In this document: piece by piece, positions 7,998-16,365 of the stretch
How positions within the stretch are numbered: position 1 is the stretch's first letter
How the letters are laid out: the number at the start of each line of letters is the position of its first letter
Assembly (NCBI RefSeq): GCF_026343335.1
Contig: NZ_JAPELX010000001.1
Location: forward strand, 8,928,001 to 8,992,000
Direction: 5' to 3'
Length of the DNA: 64,000 nucleotides
Source of the DNA: Streptomyces sp. NBC_00078
GTDB taxonomy: Bacteria > Actinomycetota > Actinomycetes > Streptomycetales > Streptomycetaceae
Notes under the pieces: generated by a model
What the model was told of the DNA's origin: nothing
What the model saw: the letters and a program-made list of their open reading frames with translations, nothing else
Databases searched by the model: none
Program-made: the position numbers and the translations under genes

Positions 7998-8005
7998 TGC
8001 TCGAC

Positions 8006-8833
8006 GTGGACCTTCGCTCGCTCCGGTATTTCGTCGCCGTCGCCGAGGAGGGGCACATCGGCCGGGCGGCGAACCGCCTGCACATGACGCAGCCGCCGCT
8101 GAGCCGCGCGATCCGGCAGCTTGAGGACGAACTCGGCGTCCTGCTGTTCGAACGCACTCCCAAGGGCGTCGCTCTCACGCCTGCTGGAGAGGTTCTGTAC
8201 GGCGAAACGGGGGCGTTGTTGGGGCGGGTGGACGGGCTCCGCAGGCGAGTGGCCGCTGCGGCGGGTACCGCGCCCCTCGCCGTCGGCACCCTGGCGGATG
8301 CGGCCGAACAGGTCGGCGGCCGGCTGGTCTCGCTCTTCCGGGCCCGCTATCCGCACGTCCACGTCACCATCCACGAATCCGACCTGGGCGACCCGACGGC
8401 CGGACTCCGCGCCGGGCGGGTGGACGTGGCCATCACCCGAACTCCCTTCGACGACACGGGCATCAGCACCCACGTCCTGCGCTCGGTACCCGTCGGAGTG
8501 GTCATGCGTGGCGATGATCCGCTCGCCGGTCACTCCTCGGTCTCGTCGACCGACCTCGCCGGCCGCCGGTGGGTCCGGCTGCCGGATGACGCCGATCTGG
8601 CGTGGACGGCGTACTGGACCGGCAGTGCAGACAACGACGCGTCGCCGGTCATGCGAACGATCCAGGAGTGCCTGCAAGCGGTCCTGTGGAACAACACGTC
8701 GGCTCTCGCTCCCGTCGACCAAGCGATGCCCGACGGCCTGGTCGTCGTCCCGCTCTGTGACCGCCCGCCCAGTGATCTCGTCATGGCCTGGCCAAGGGCA
8801 GCACGCAGCCCACTGGTACGCGATGGCAACTGA
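8006..8833 (+). CDS. LysR-family transcriptional regulator
   Basis: 275 residues from GTG 8006 (VDLRSLRYFVAVAEE), the family's usual beginning; upstream ATG codons in frame would only add non-conserved sequence. The winged helix (GRAANRLHMTQPPLSRAIRQLEDELGVLLFERTPKGVALTPAGE) is intact. The effector domain follows (APLAVGTLADAAEQ, DLGDPTAGLRAGRVDVAITR, PVGVVMRGDDPLAGH). The C-terminus ends abruptly at SPLVRDGN, where family members usually continue a further ~10-20 residues, so the 3' end may be slightly truncated. Probable regulator of the divergent PhtD-like gene. Confidence 0.88.
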   Translation: MDLRSLRYFVAVAEEGHIGRAANRLHMTQPPLSRAIRQLEDELGVLLFERTPKGVALTPAGEVLYGETGALLGRVDGLRRRVAAAAGTAPLAVGTLADAAEQVGGRLVSLFRARYPHVHVTIHESDLGDPTAGLRAGRVDVAITRTPFDDTGISTHVLRSVPVGVVMRGDDPLAGHSSVSSTDLAGRRWVRLPDDADLAWTAYWTGSADNDASPVMRTIQECLQAVLWNNTSALAPVDQAMPDGLVVVPLCDRPPSDLVMAWPRAARSPLVRDGN

Positions 8834-8927
8834 ACTTCCGCCCGCGTGAACCGCCAGGAAGCCGGCAGCGTTGGATATCTCCGTGGCGGGACGGGAGCGT
8901 GTGAAGAGGAGACGGCCTCCCTTCGGC

Positions 8928-9194
8928 ATGCCGAAAAGCATCGTCCTGCTGGCGACGCCGGAAGGCTGGCGCCACAGTGTTCTCACAGAGGAGGGCGGGA
9001 TGCTTTGCGGGCGTGTTGTCGACGTGCCGGCCAACACCGACCCAGCCGAGGCACGGGCCGCCGGGGCCGCCATGGTGGTGGGACTCGCACACGACTTCCA
9101 CGAAGCTGACGTCGACGTGACCTGGGATCCGCCCCGCGAACCGGGGTCATGGACAGCCCAGGTCACCGTTGCCGCGACCCCGCCGAACGCCTGA
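8928..9194 (+). CDS. Small conserved hypothetical protein
   Basis: 88 residues starting MPKSIVLLATPEGWRHSVL and ending TAQVTVAA-PPNA, with a mixed alpha/beta pattern and no signal peptide or membrane segment. The codon usage is fully Streptomyces-like (third-position GC very high), which supports real coding. Start 8928 is chosen because the sequence becomes protein-like there; a GAGGAG lies 17-22 bases upstream, rather far, and GTG 8901 in frame is an alternative. No function is recognised. It sits alone between a LysR gene and a convergent phosphotransferase. Confidence 0.55.
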   Translation: MPKSIVLLATPEGWRHSVLTEEGGMLCGRVVDVPANTDPAEARAAGAAMVVGLAHDFHEADVDVTWDPPREPGSWTAQVTVAATPPNA

Positions 9195-9222
9195 AAGTCA
9201 ACGACAAGCAAAGAAGCATGCA

Positions 9223-10119
9223 TTAAACACCCTTCAGAACACGATCAAGTGCCGCCCGACCTGCAGGTCCCCAGTTCGGCTTGCCGCCGGGAAGGCCCCG
9301 ATCTCCGTTCCGCCCCATGAGCATCAGGAAGAGGCTCTTCATGGCGGCCAACCCGCGGGCACGCGGGATCGCCGCCTCGTCTGCACACGCGTACATGTCG
9401 AAGAACCGTGAGGCCGTGCCCGCGGGCAGCAGCACCCATGCGGCGGCGAGGTCCCACGCCGGATCGCCGGCGAACATGTCGCCGAAGTCCACGATGCCCG
9501 CGAGCGTCCCCTCCGAGACAACGACGTTCGCGGGATGAAGGTCGCCATGCAGCCACACCCGCGGGCCCTCCCACGCCTGGGCCGCAACGGCATCGTTCCA
9601 GACAGCCCGCACGTCGGCAGCGATGTCGTCGGGGACAACGGCCTGGAAGAAGTTCTCGAAGCCCTCCGCGCAGTTCTTGGGATGGCCACCGCGGTCCGTG
9701 GCGATCGGCGCCTCGGCGGGCGCCTCCACATGGAGCGCCCGGAGGAAACCCGCCAGCGTGTCGGCCGCGTGGCCGCCGCGGCTGATCGAGCCGTGGTCCA
9801 GCGGCTCGCCGGGAACCCACGTCATCACGGTCCAGTGCTTGGGGAAACGCTCGGACGGCTCGCCGAACCGCACCGGGAGGGGTACCGGGAGCGGCAGGCG
9901 CGGGGCCAGCACGGGAAGCCACCGCCGCTCCTTGAGCTGGCGTTCCGGGGTGGGGTCCATACGCTGCATGCGCACGGCCAACTCGTCACCGAGACGCCAC
10001 ATTTGGTTACCCCACCCGCCCGCCACCTCGCGGATGGCCAGCCCTGCAAGATCTGGATGTTGCTCCTGCAGCAGATCGCGGACCAGGTCTGGGGTGATCT
10101 CGATCTCGGTGTCGCTCAT
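9223..10119 (-). CDS. Aminoglycoside/choline-type phosphotransferase family protein
   Basis: 298 residues with the kinase-like APH fold. Visible are the catalytic-loop motif WLHGDLHPANVVV (catalytic Asp plus Asn) and the metal-binding IVDFGDMFAGDPAWDLA, with an N-terminal lobe containing ELAVRMQRMD. Members of this family phosphorylate aminoglycosides, macrolides, homoserine or small sugars/alcohols; the exact substrate cannot be told from sequence. It could be an antibiotic-modifying enzyme, but in Streptomyces most such paralogues are uncharacterised. The gene is full-length and divergent from the SDR gene at 10351. Confidence 0.85.
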   Translation of the reverse strand: MSDTEIEITPDLVRDLLQEQHPDLAGLAIREVAGGWGNQMWRLGDELAVRMQRMDPTPERQLKERRWLPVLAPRLPLPVPLPVRFGEPSERFPKHWTVMTWVPGEPLDHGSISRGGHAADTLAGFLRALHVEAPAEAPIATDRGGHPKNCAEGFENFFQAVVPDDIAADVRAVWNDAVAAQAWEGPRVWLHGDLHPANVVVSEGTLAGIVDFGDMFAGDPAWDLAAAWVLLPAGTASRFFDMYACADEAAIPRARGLAAMKSLFLMLMGRNGDRGLPGGKPNWGPAGRAALDRVLKGV

Positions 10120-10350
10120 GCGAAGTCACAGTACTGAGGTGAGTCAGCGCACCAGGCAAGGGGGCTCTCTCAGTACCTGTATCACCAGGGTCTCCCAGAC
10201 GTCCCAAACGCCTGTCAACCTGGTTGAGTCGATAGCGCCGACAACGCTCCATGGACACGCACTGGAGCTTTACCCCATCAGTTCAATTCAGCTGCCCAGA
10301 ATGCGCGACCGCGTCGGCGCATTCTTCCACGGCAGAAGGAACGGAGACCA

Positions 10351-11157
10351 GTGTCGGACAACCAATTCACCACTCACGCAGAACTTTTCGATCTGAGTGG
10401 GAAGTACGCCCTTGTCACTGGCGGCACCAGGGGCATTGGGATGATGATAGCGCGCGGCCTTCTCCAGGCGGGGGCCCGCGTCGTCATCAGCTCACGCAAG
10501 GCGGACACGTGCGCGGAGGCACAGCATCTACTGTCCGAATTCGGCGACGTTCAAGCGATCCCCGCCGACCTGTCCAGGCGCGACGAGTGTCAGCGCCTCG
10601 CTGATCTTGTCAAGGCCGACTCGGAACGCCTGGACATCCTTGTCAACAACGCGGGAGCGATGTGGCGCGAGCCGCTGGCGACGTTCCCGGACGAGGCCTG
10701 GGACGAAGTGATCGACCTCAACCTCAAGTCGCCGTTCTGGCTGGTGCAGGCGCTGCTCCCCGCACTTCGCAGGGCGGGCACCGCCGATGATCCCGCGCGG
10801 ATCATCAACATCGGCAGTATCGCCGCCATCCACGTCGCCCAGGCGCCCAACTACTCCTACGCCAGCAGCAAAGCGGCACTCCATCAGCTCACCAGAGTGC
10901 TTGCCAGAGAACTGGGCCCACAGCACGTCACGGTGAACGCGGTGGCACCGGGAGTGTTCCCGTCGCAGATGATGGCGTCCACGCTCGATGCCATCGGCGA
11001 CACGATCGCGGCGGCGGCCCCTCTGCGCCGGCTCGGCCGCGACGACGACATGGCGGGTATCGCCGTGTTCCTCGCCAGCCGGGCGGGGTCCTACCTCACG
11101 GGCACCATCATCCCGGTGGACGGCGGCATCGCGACGACCGCATCAGGTACCCCTTAA
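10351..11157 (+). CDS. Short-chain dehydrogenase/reductase (gluconate 5-dehydrogenase-like)
   Basis: 268 residues from GTG 10351. Classical SDR features: the nucleotide-binding glycine motif VTGGTRGIGMMIARGL at ~25-40, NNAG (ILVNNAGAMWREPL), catalytic Ser in INIGSIAAIHV, and the YxxxK pair in NYSYASSKAALHQLTRVLARELGP. The C-terminus LTGTIIPVDGGIA is typical of the gluconate/3-oxoacyl reductase branch. It is an NAD(P)-dependent oxidoreductase of a hydroxyl/keto substrate. The XRE regulator 27 bp downstream on the same strand is probably cotranscribed. Confidence 0.9.
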   Translation: MSDNQFTTHAELFDLSGKYALVTGGTRGIGMMIARGLLQAGARVVISSRKADTCAEAQHLLSEFGDVQAIPADLSRRDECQRLADLVKADSERLDILVNNAGAMWREPLATFPDEAWDEVIDLNLKSPFWLVQALLPALRRAGTADDPARIINIGSIAAIHVAQAPNYSYASSKAALHQLTRVLARELGPQHVTVNAVAPGVFPSQMMASTLDAIGDTIAAAAPLRRLGRDDDMAGIAVFLASRAGSYLTGTIIPVDGGIATTASGTP

Positions 11158-11184
11158 ACTGCGGGACGGGCTTACGGTGAGGGG

Positions 11185-12078
11185 ATGGCCACGATGGATC
11201 TACGCACCGAGATCCGGGAGTTTCTCAGCTCGCGTCGCGCCCGCATCGCACCCGGGCAGGCGGGCCTGCCCGCTTACGGCGGCAACCGTCGGGTCAAGGG
11301 GCTGCGCCGCGAGGAAGTAGCGCTACTGGCGGGAGTATCGGTCGACTACTACGTGCGCATGGAGCGCGGCAGCCTCGCCGGTGCCTCCGATGGCGTGCTC
11401 GACGCGTTGGCCTCTGCCTTGCAACTCGACGAGGCCGAGCGCGACCACCTGTTCCACCTCGCGCGCCAATCCAGGGCGCCCAGCGGCCCACGCCGGCGTA
11501 GGCCTGCCGTGTCGGTGCGCTCGACGCTGCAGCAGGTGCTCGACGCGATCTCCGATGCGCCGGCCTGGATCGGTAACGGTCGTTATGACGTGCTCGCCAT
11601 GAATCAACTCGCTCGCGCGCTGTATTCACCGGTGCTGGCCGAACCGCGACGGCCCGCGAACACAGCGCGGTTCGTCTATCTGAACGCCGAGACGGCCAGA
11701 GATTTCTTTGTCGACTACGACCAAATTACCGGTGACGTGGCCGCGAAGCTACGCATGGAAGCCGGCCGCAATCCGCACGACGAGGAGCTGATCGCCCTGG
11801 TCGGCGAACTGTCAACGTGCAGTGAGCTATTTCGGCAGCGGTGGGCATCTCAGGACGTGCGGCTGCACCGGTCCGGCCGCAAGCGTGTGCGCCATCCGAT
11901 CGTGGGCCGGCTCGACTTGGACGTCGAGTCCCTGGAACTGCCCGCCGAACCTGGCCTGCGCCTCAACGTCTACACCGCACCCGCGGGCACACCGACCGCT
12001 GACAATTTGGCGCTCCTGGCGTCGTGGGCGGCCACCCAACAGCCGCTGGCGACCGAGTTCGAAGCGCACAACGGATAG
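11185..12078 (+). CDS. XRE-family regulator with MmyB-like ligand-binding domain
   Basis: 297 residues. Residues ~1-85 are a helix-turn-helix with the signature RVKGLRREEVALLAGVSVDYYVRMERG; residues ~105-270 form the MmyB-type PAS-like domain (LDAISDAPAWIGNGRYDVLAMNQLARALYSPV, then FVYLNAETARDFFVDYDQITGDVAAKLRMEAGRNPHD). Streptomyces carry many such regulators, which often bind fatty acids or other lipophilic ligands and control adjacent SDR genes. That matches the upstream SDR here. The gene appears intact. Confidence 0.9.
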   Translation: MATMDLRTEIREFLSSRRARIAPGQAGLPAYGGNRRVKGLRREEVALLAGVSVDYYVRMERGSLAGASDGVLDALASALQLDEAERDHLFHLARQSRAPSGPRRRRPAVSVRSTLQQVLDAISDAPAWIGNGRYDVLAMNQLARALYSPVLAEPRRPANTARFVYLNAETARDFFVDYDQITGDVAAKLRMEAGRNPHDEELIALVGELSTCSELFRQRWASQDVRLHRSGRKRVRHPIVGRLDLDVESLELPAEPGLRLNVYTAPAGTPTADNLALLASWAATQQPLATEFEAHNG

Positions 12079-12217
12079 TCCAACCCCTTCAGCCGTACGA
12101 ACGAGCCCGTGCACGGTTGGCGGTGACACGCCGAGGGGTGTGCCCTGGCCCGGTGTTCACACTCGTTCCTCGGCCGCGGGGCAACCGCTTGCAGGCGAGA
12201 TGCGGTGTGGTGGGGTC

Positions 12218-12352
12218 ACCACGCGTCCGCCGAAGGTCACCGGGTTCGATCTGGCCTTCCGCCCGCAGACGACCCTCAGCCTGCTGTGGGCCCCCGGGGG
12301 TGAGGAGACGCGACGGGTGATCGAGGCCGCGCACGAGCGGGCGGCCGCACCA
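12218..12352 (+). pseudogene. Remnant of a MobF/TrwC-type conjugative relaxase
   Basis: The reading KVTGFDLAFRPQTTLSLLWA followed by GEETRRVIEAAHERA matches the conserved MobF relaxase segment (family pattern GFDLTFSP-KSVSVLWAL and then EAAH). Only ~45 residues survive: the N-terminal catalytic Tyr region and the downstream HxH metal motif are absent. It runs directly into WD40 repeat sequence at ~12352. It is evidence that an actinobacterial conjugative element once lay here. Confidence 0.55.
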
Positions 12353-13010
12353 TGGCGGGCGCGAGCGGCGGCACCGTGCGGCTGTGGGACGTCAGCACTC
12401 CGACGCGCGCCGAGCAGCTGAGCCCACTGCCGGGGGAGAACACCGCGACCCGCGTGGCGTTCCAGCCCGGGGGCCGCCTGCTGGCGAGCCTCGGCAACGA
12501 GGGCGCCGCTGCACGACTCTGGGACGTCTCCGACCCGCGCCGTCCCCGGCCGGTCGGCACGGCCCGTACCGGCAGCACCCAACAAGGTGAGGCGCTGGCC
12601 TTCACACCCGACGGGCACGTTCTGGTCACCGGCGGCCCCCGGCACAGCCTGCAGCTGTGGACGTCACCAACCCCGCACACCCCGCCCGCCCGTTGGCCGG
12701 TCACCTCGGCTTCGTCCACTGGGCGGGCATCAGCCCGGACGGCCGTACGCTGGCCAGCACCAGCGAGGACGACAAGGTCCGGCTATGGGACATCCGCGAT
12801 CCGGCACGGGCCCGGGCCCTGCCGCACATCCGCACCGGCGACACCGGCGGCACCTACTGGGGCGCGTTCAGCCCCGACGGGAGGCGGCTGGCCTCCGCAG
12901 GCACCGGCCACGACGTGCGCGTGTGGAACGTCTCCGTCCCCGCGCACGCCTCAGGCCTCGGAAGATCCCTCACAGGTCACACCGGCGCGGTGACCCGGGC
13001 AGGCTTCAGC
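12352..13010 (+). pseudogene. WD40-repeat protein fragment, frameshifted
   Basis: About five WD40 blades are readable: GTVRLWDVSTP, ARLWDVSDPRRP, HSLQLW(D)VTNPAHPARPLAGH, KVRLWDIRDPARA and DVRVWNVSVP-HA, separated by F-PDGR/-LAS elements. At ~12658 the sequence reads ctgtggacg where ctgtgggacg is expected, so one G is missing and the frame moves from 12352's to 12657's. Both ends are missing too: it abuts relaxase debris on the left and dissolves near 13010. In Streptomyces such beta-propellers are usually the C-terminal half of much larger HTH or kinase-linked proteins. Confidence 0.7.
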
Positions 13011-13057
13011 GCAGTCCCTTCCCGCGGCGCTTTCCCGGTTGTCAGTTCCTCAGTTCC

Positions 13058-13879
13058 TCAGCTCTTCGGGGTGAGTTGGAATTCGGGGTGGGACGGTGTG
13101 GACAGGCCGAAGCCGGAGGACGGGTAGCCGGACGGGGCGGGGGACGCCGTGGGGACGCCGTTGTCGTCGCAGAGTCGGGGCCCGGAGGGCGCGAACACGT
13201 GGTAGTTGACCACGCGCTTGGTGGAGAAGGTGACGGTGTCGCCTAGGATCGAGTTACCTGTGTCGATCTTGGTCGGCAGTTCGCGGGACTTGAGCGGAGA
13301 GCCGACGTAGATCGCCTCCAGGAAGCCGTCGCAGGGGCTGGCCTTGGTCGAGGCGAAGCCCTTCGGCGGCTTCACGTCGTGGACCGCACGGCCGTCGATG
13401 TGCAGTTCGCTGCGCTTCAGGGTCTTCATGGCGAAGTCGTAGTTCACCTCCCTCGCAAGGGGGTCGGCGGCCGAAGTGGCGGAGGACGGCCGGTAGTTGA
13501 TCCGCCAGTACTCGACCTGGACGGTGACCTTGGCACACAGGGGCCCGTCGAAACCGGGCGTGGACTTGCCGAAACGGACCTCTCCCGGGCCCAGGGCGGG
13601 CTGGCCGATCTGTCCCCAGTCGACCCAGTCCACCGCCTTCGCCGTGCTCCACTTCGCGTTCGGGTGGCAGCCGTCCGCGTTCGTGGGATACACGTCCGAC
13701 GGTGAGACCACCGGGGTGGGCGAGGCGGTCGAGGGGGTGCCGTCCGGGTCCGCCGCGGTCACGGTCGTGCTCGTGGACCGGCCGGACCCGGCGTCACCCC
13801 CACCCGAGCAGCCGGCGAGCGACAGCACGGCCGCAACGAGCCCCACCCCGAGCCGAACCCGTCTGTGCGCAGCGGTCAT
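13058..13879 (-). CDS. Secreted lipoprotein of unknown function
   Basis: 273 residues from ATG 13879. The N-terminus is a lipoprotein signal: MTAAHRRVRLGVGLVAAV, then the lipobox LAGC with the acylated Cys at ~24, followed by a Gly/Ser/Thr-rich linker. The mature part (NADGCHPNAKWSTAKAVDWVDWGQIG ... EYWRINYRP ... SPCDGFLEAIYVGSPL) contains four Cys that could form disulfides. No enzymatic motif is recognised. The frame is open far upstream to 14212 but overlaps ISL3 debris, so the lipobox decides the start. It is anchored outside the membrane. Confidence 0.8.
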   Translation of the reverse strand: MTAAHRRVRLGVGLVAAVLSLAGCSGGGDAGSGRSTSTTVTAADPDGTPSTASPTPVVSPSDVYPTNADGCHPNAKWSTAKAVDWVDWGQIGQPALGPGEVRFGKSTPGFDGPLCAKVTVQVEYWRINYRPSSATSAADPLAREVNYDFAMKTLKRSELHIDGRAVHDVKPPKGFASTKASPCDGFLEAIYVGSPLKSRELPTKIDTGNSILGDTVTFSTKRVVNYHVFAPSGPRLCDDNGVPTASPAPSGYPSSGFGLSTPSHPEFQLTPKS

Positions 13880-13926
13880 TCCGCTTCCCCCCCGTCCGTT
13901 CGGTGGATCACCGATGCCCCCAGGGT

Positions 13927-14438
13927 AGGTTGCCCTTCGGCCGAACATCCGACGCTTGAGCATCTTGATCGGGTTGACATGACCTTCCACGAGGCCGGAG
14001 TTCCAGGGCAGTGTGAGGCCCGCTTGACGGCGTCGAGGTCGCGTTCGGAGGTGCCGGGCGAACCTCCGAAGGCTGGGCAGTTCGGTGGTGGAGGTAGCCG
14101 TTCGGTGGTGGAGGTAGCCGCTTCGATCCAGGTCGGCAACTGGTCGCCCTGGAGGTGAGCGACCATCCCGAACGAGCGCACGTGCTCGGCAAGTACCTTC
14201 AGCTCGTGGCAATTGGCCAGGACGGCTTTGAGCTGGAGCCGGTCGGGGAAATCGCAGGTAGGAGCCGGGTATTCCCCGACCAGCGCCCGCACCCTGGACA
14301 GGCCGCCCGGGCCGCCCGCCCTGCGGGCGTACGGGCCTCGACCCGGACGACCGTGTCGATCACCTCGACCGATTCCATCAACGCGCCCTCGACCGAGGAA
14401 AACAGCAGCTCGTTCAACTGCGGCAGCACTTCGTTCAC
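13927..14438 (-). pseudogene. ISL3-family transposase remnant with internal deletion
   Basis: Minus-strand pieces in three frames. First the N-terminal zinc-finger region (LNELLFSSVEGALMESVEVIDTVVRVEARTPAG and ACPGCGRWS, ~14438-14300). Then, directly, C-terminal pieces (CHELKVLAEHVRSFGMVAHLQGDQLPTWIEA and LPSLRRFARHLRTR, LTLPWNSGLVEGHVNPIKMLKRRMFGRR). The central DDE region of ~250 residues is absent. A 20-bp tandem duplication at 14081-14120 further disrupts it. It is non-functional. Confidence 0.75.
14081..14120. repeat. Tandem 20-bp duplication
   Basis: TTCGGTGGTGGAGGTAGCCG occurs twice without spacer (14081-14100, 14101-14120) inside the ISL3 remnant. A duplication of 20 bp is not a multiple of three, so it also shifts the frame. 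It is probably a replication-slippage scar. Confidence 0.9.
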
Positions 14439-14505
14439 GGCGATGGACTGTCGACCACACGAGCGTCCAGCCAGCCGATTTTCGGGCGGACTTCAGTGGT
14501 AGTGG

Positions 14506-14580
14506 GCGGTCAGCGCGCGCATGACTGGCCGGCCGCGCATGAAGCTAGCCCCACTCATCGGGCCCCCTTGGAATCGATCA
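14506..14580 (+). repeat. Left ~75-bp inverted repeat of the methyltransferase cassette
   Basis: Begins GCGGTCAGCGCG and ends GGAATCGATCA. It aligns with the complement of 15468-15541 with about nine differences, including a one-base gap. The most conserved parts are GGCCGCGCATGAAGC, CCACTCATC and TGGAATCGATCA. Confidence 0.85.
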
Positions 14581-14601
14581 TCAAGGGAACCGGGAGGCGC
14601 T

Positions 14602-15456
14602 CTACCGGCGGACCGCCGAGATCAGCCCGCCGGGCCGCTCCTCGCGCTGCGGCGGGGTGCTGATCGGGCGGCCGTAGGCGGCAGCGCGCTCGCGCAGGGT
14701 GTGGCTGTCGGCCTCCCAGCCGTGCCCGGCCAGCCAGCCCACCGGGTCGTCGGGCATCTCCGACACCCACATGGACGCCGCCGATCCCGGCACGGCGTCC
14801 GCGCCGAAGCGCTCGATCACGCCGCGCGAGCCCAACGTCAGCCCCATCCGGCTGCCCGCCGCCGACTGCCTGCTGATCCGGGCCAGCAATAGCTCCACCG
14901 CATCCTCGGGCAGGTAGATCAGCAGTCCTTCGGCGATCCACACGGTCGGCTCGGTCGGGTCGTGCCCCGCGGCGGCCAGCGCGCCTGGCCAGTCCTCACG
15001 CAGATCCACCGCGACGGTGATCCGCTCGCAGCGCGCGACGGCCCGCTCCTGGCGCAGCACCGAAGCCTTGAAGTCCAGTGGCGCGGCGGTGTCGACCTCG
15101 AACAGCCGGGTGCCCTCGGGCCAGTCCATCCGGAAGGCCCGGCTGTCCATGCCGGCGCCGAGCAGCACGACCTGCCGGACCCCGGCCGCGGAGGCCCGCT
15201 GCAACAGGTCGTCGAGGAACTTCGTCCTGATGACGATGGAGAACGCCACGGCCAGCCGGCGGCGTCGCGCGGCCTCGTCATCGGGCAGCGGCGGCGAGGA
15301 GGGCCACAGGCCGCCGGCCGTGGCGAAGGCCTGTGCGAGGGGGTCGCGGAACAGCGCGTTCTCCCGCTCGCTCTCCAGCGCCCGCACCCTGGCCACCCCA
15401 ACCGCCGTGGCCCACACTCCCGACGGCTCCACCCATTCCTGCTCATCAGTCACCAC
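14602..15456 (-). CDS. SAM-dependent methyltransferase (LCMT-like / TIGR00027 type)
   Basis: 284 residues. Motifs of the class-I family often annotated 'SAM-dependent methyltransferase, TIGR00027': N-terminal ALFRDPLAQAF, then IVIRTKFLDDLLQ, SAM motif I VVLLGAGMDSRAFR, acidic motif LFEVD, VAVDLRE-DW, and the post-core WIAEGLLIYLPEDAVELLL. These enzymes resemble leucine carboxyl methyltransferases and are commonly linked to polyketide or secondary metabolite O-methylation in actinobacteria; the substrate here is unknown. It sits alone between the inverted repeats, so it appears to be the cargo. Confidence 0.87.
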   Translation of the reverse strand: MVTDEQEWVEPSGVWATAVGVARVRALESERENALFRDPLAQAFATAGGLWPSSPPLPDDEAARRRRLAVAFSIVIRTKFLDDLLQRASAAGVRQVVLLGAGMDSRAFRMDWPEGTRLFEVDTAAPLDFKASVLRQERAVARCERITVAVDLREDWPGALAAAGHDPTEPTVWIAEGLLIYLPEDAVELLLARISRQSAAGSRMGLTLGSRGVIERFGADAVPGSAASMWVSEMPDDPVGWLAGHGWEADSHTLRERAAAYGRPISTPPQREERPGGLISAVRR

Positions 15457-15467
15457 ACCAGCCTAGG

Positions 15468-15541
15468 TGATCGATTCCAGGGGGCCTGATGAGTGGAGCT
15501 GGCTTCATGCGCGGCCAGACGGTCATGTACGCACTGACCGC
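15468..15541 (-). repeat. Right ~75-bp inverted repeat of the methyltransferase cassette
   Basis: The complement of this segment reads GCGGTCAGTGCG ... TGGAATCGATCA and pairs with 14506-14580. It begins 11 bp beyond the start codon of the methyltransferase, so the promoter of that gene must lie within the repeat itself. Confidence 0.85.
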
Positions 15542-15689
15542 CTGCGACCGAAAACGACCGTTAGGCGAAGATCAACAGTCACTCGCGTATGTGACCACAA
15601 GTAGTGGACCAGAGGCCGAGAATGGACACAGCAGACGTACAGCACGTTGGGAGACACGCCGCCGCACGCAGAATTCGGCCTGTCCAGCA

Positions 15690-16010
15690 GACACGACAGC
15701 GGTCGGCATCATCCCGGCCCGGCATCGGGCGGCCGAGGAGGAGTCCGGCCAGGCGGTTCCCGGCGAGTACGTCCAGGCGGTGGTTCATGATCAGCGCGCA
15801 TGCGTCGGATACCAGATCGAGGACGCGCAGCAGCTCCGGCCGGACTCGTCCACCCGGCGCCTTCGCGCGGCGGCGGTGCTGCCGGGCGAGCCGGTAGAGG
15901 TGCCCGCGTTCGGTCTCGTCGAGGCCGAGGACCCGGGCGAGGGCGTCGAGGACCTGCTCGGAGGGCTGGGTCGCGCGGCCCTGCTCCAGGCGTACGTAGT
16001 AGTCGACGCT
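15690..16010 (-). pseudogene. Truncated XRE/MmyB-like regulator
   Basis: A recognisable core remains: GLRREEVAHLSGVSVDYYVRLEQGRA, then VLDALARVLGLDETERGHLYRLARQHRRRA and LDLVSDACALIMNHRLDVLAGNRLAGLLLG. The first ~30 residues expected before GLRREE are replaced by unrelated, Cys/Arg-rich sequence. The C-terminal two thirds of the MmyB domain are missing after ~15690. No proper start exists. It is a paralogue of the intact regulator at 11185-12078. Confidence 0.75.
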
Positions 16011-16244
16011 GACTCCGGACAGGTGCGCGACCTCTTCGCGGCGCAGCCCAGTGCGAGGGCCGTGGCGGCAGTGGCGGCCGGCCACCTGCTCTCGGCATGG
16101 GCCCCCGGCTCCGCAGCTGAAACCGGATCTGGCCCCGAGCCGTGCCTGACAGGCAGTCACGTCCGTCACCGCAATCGGGCTGCGCCGCCCTCCTTCGGGG
16201 CGGTGCACCCCCGCACCTTCAGTTCGGAGATCGGCGTGACGGCT

Positions 16245-16297
16245 CCCGTCCCCGGACACAAGCACGCTTGGCCCCGTCCCCGGACACAAGCACGCTT
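16245..16297. repeat. Two direct 25-bp repeats, period 28
   Basis: The unit CCCGTCCCCGGACACAAGCA followed by CGCTT occurs at 16245-16269 and 16273-16297, separated by three bases. It lies between the XRE remnant and the end of the NACHT gene. Its function is unknown; it could be a local slippage product. Confidence 0.85.
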
Positions 16298-16365
16298 ACG
16301 GGTTGGCCCGTCGGGTGCGGACAGCGTGCTCTGCGCGGTGCGCGAGACCAGCCGCTCTGCGAGGG

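Larger units (their letters stand above)
14506..15541. mobile_element. Candidate mobile insertion cassette carrying a methyltransferase
   Basis: Two long inverted repeats, 14506-14580 and 15468-15541 (~75 bp each, roughly 88% identical by eye), flank a single methyltransferase gene with almost no other DNA inside. This is the layout of a transposase-free mobile insertion cassette or of an IS whose transposase was replaced by cargo. No target-site duplication was found at the outer edges, and no transposase lies inside. The adjacent ISL3 scar is not obviously related to these ends. Confidence 0.6.
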
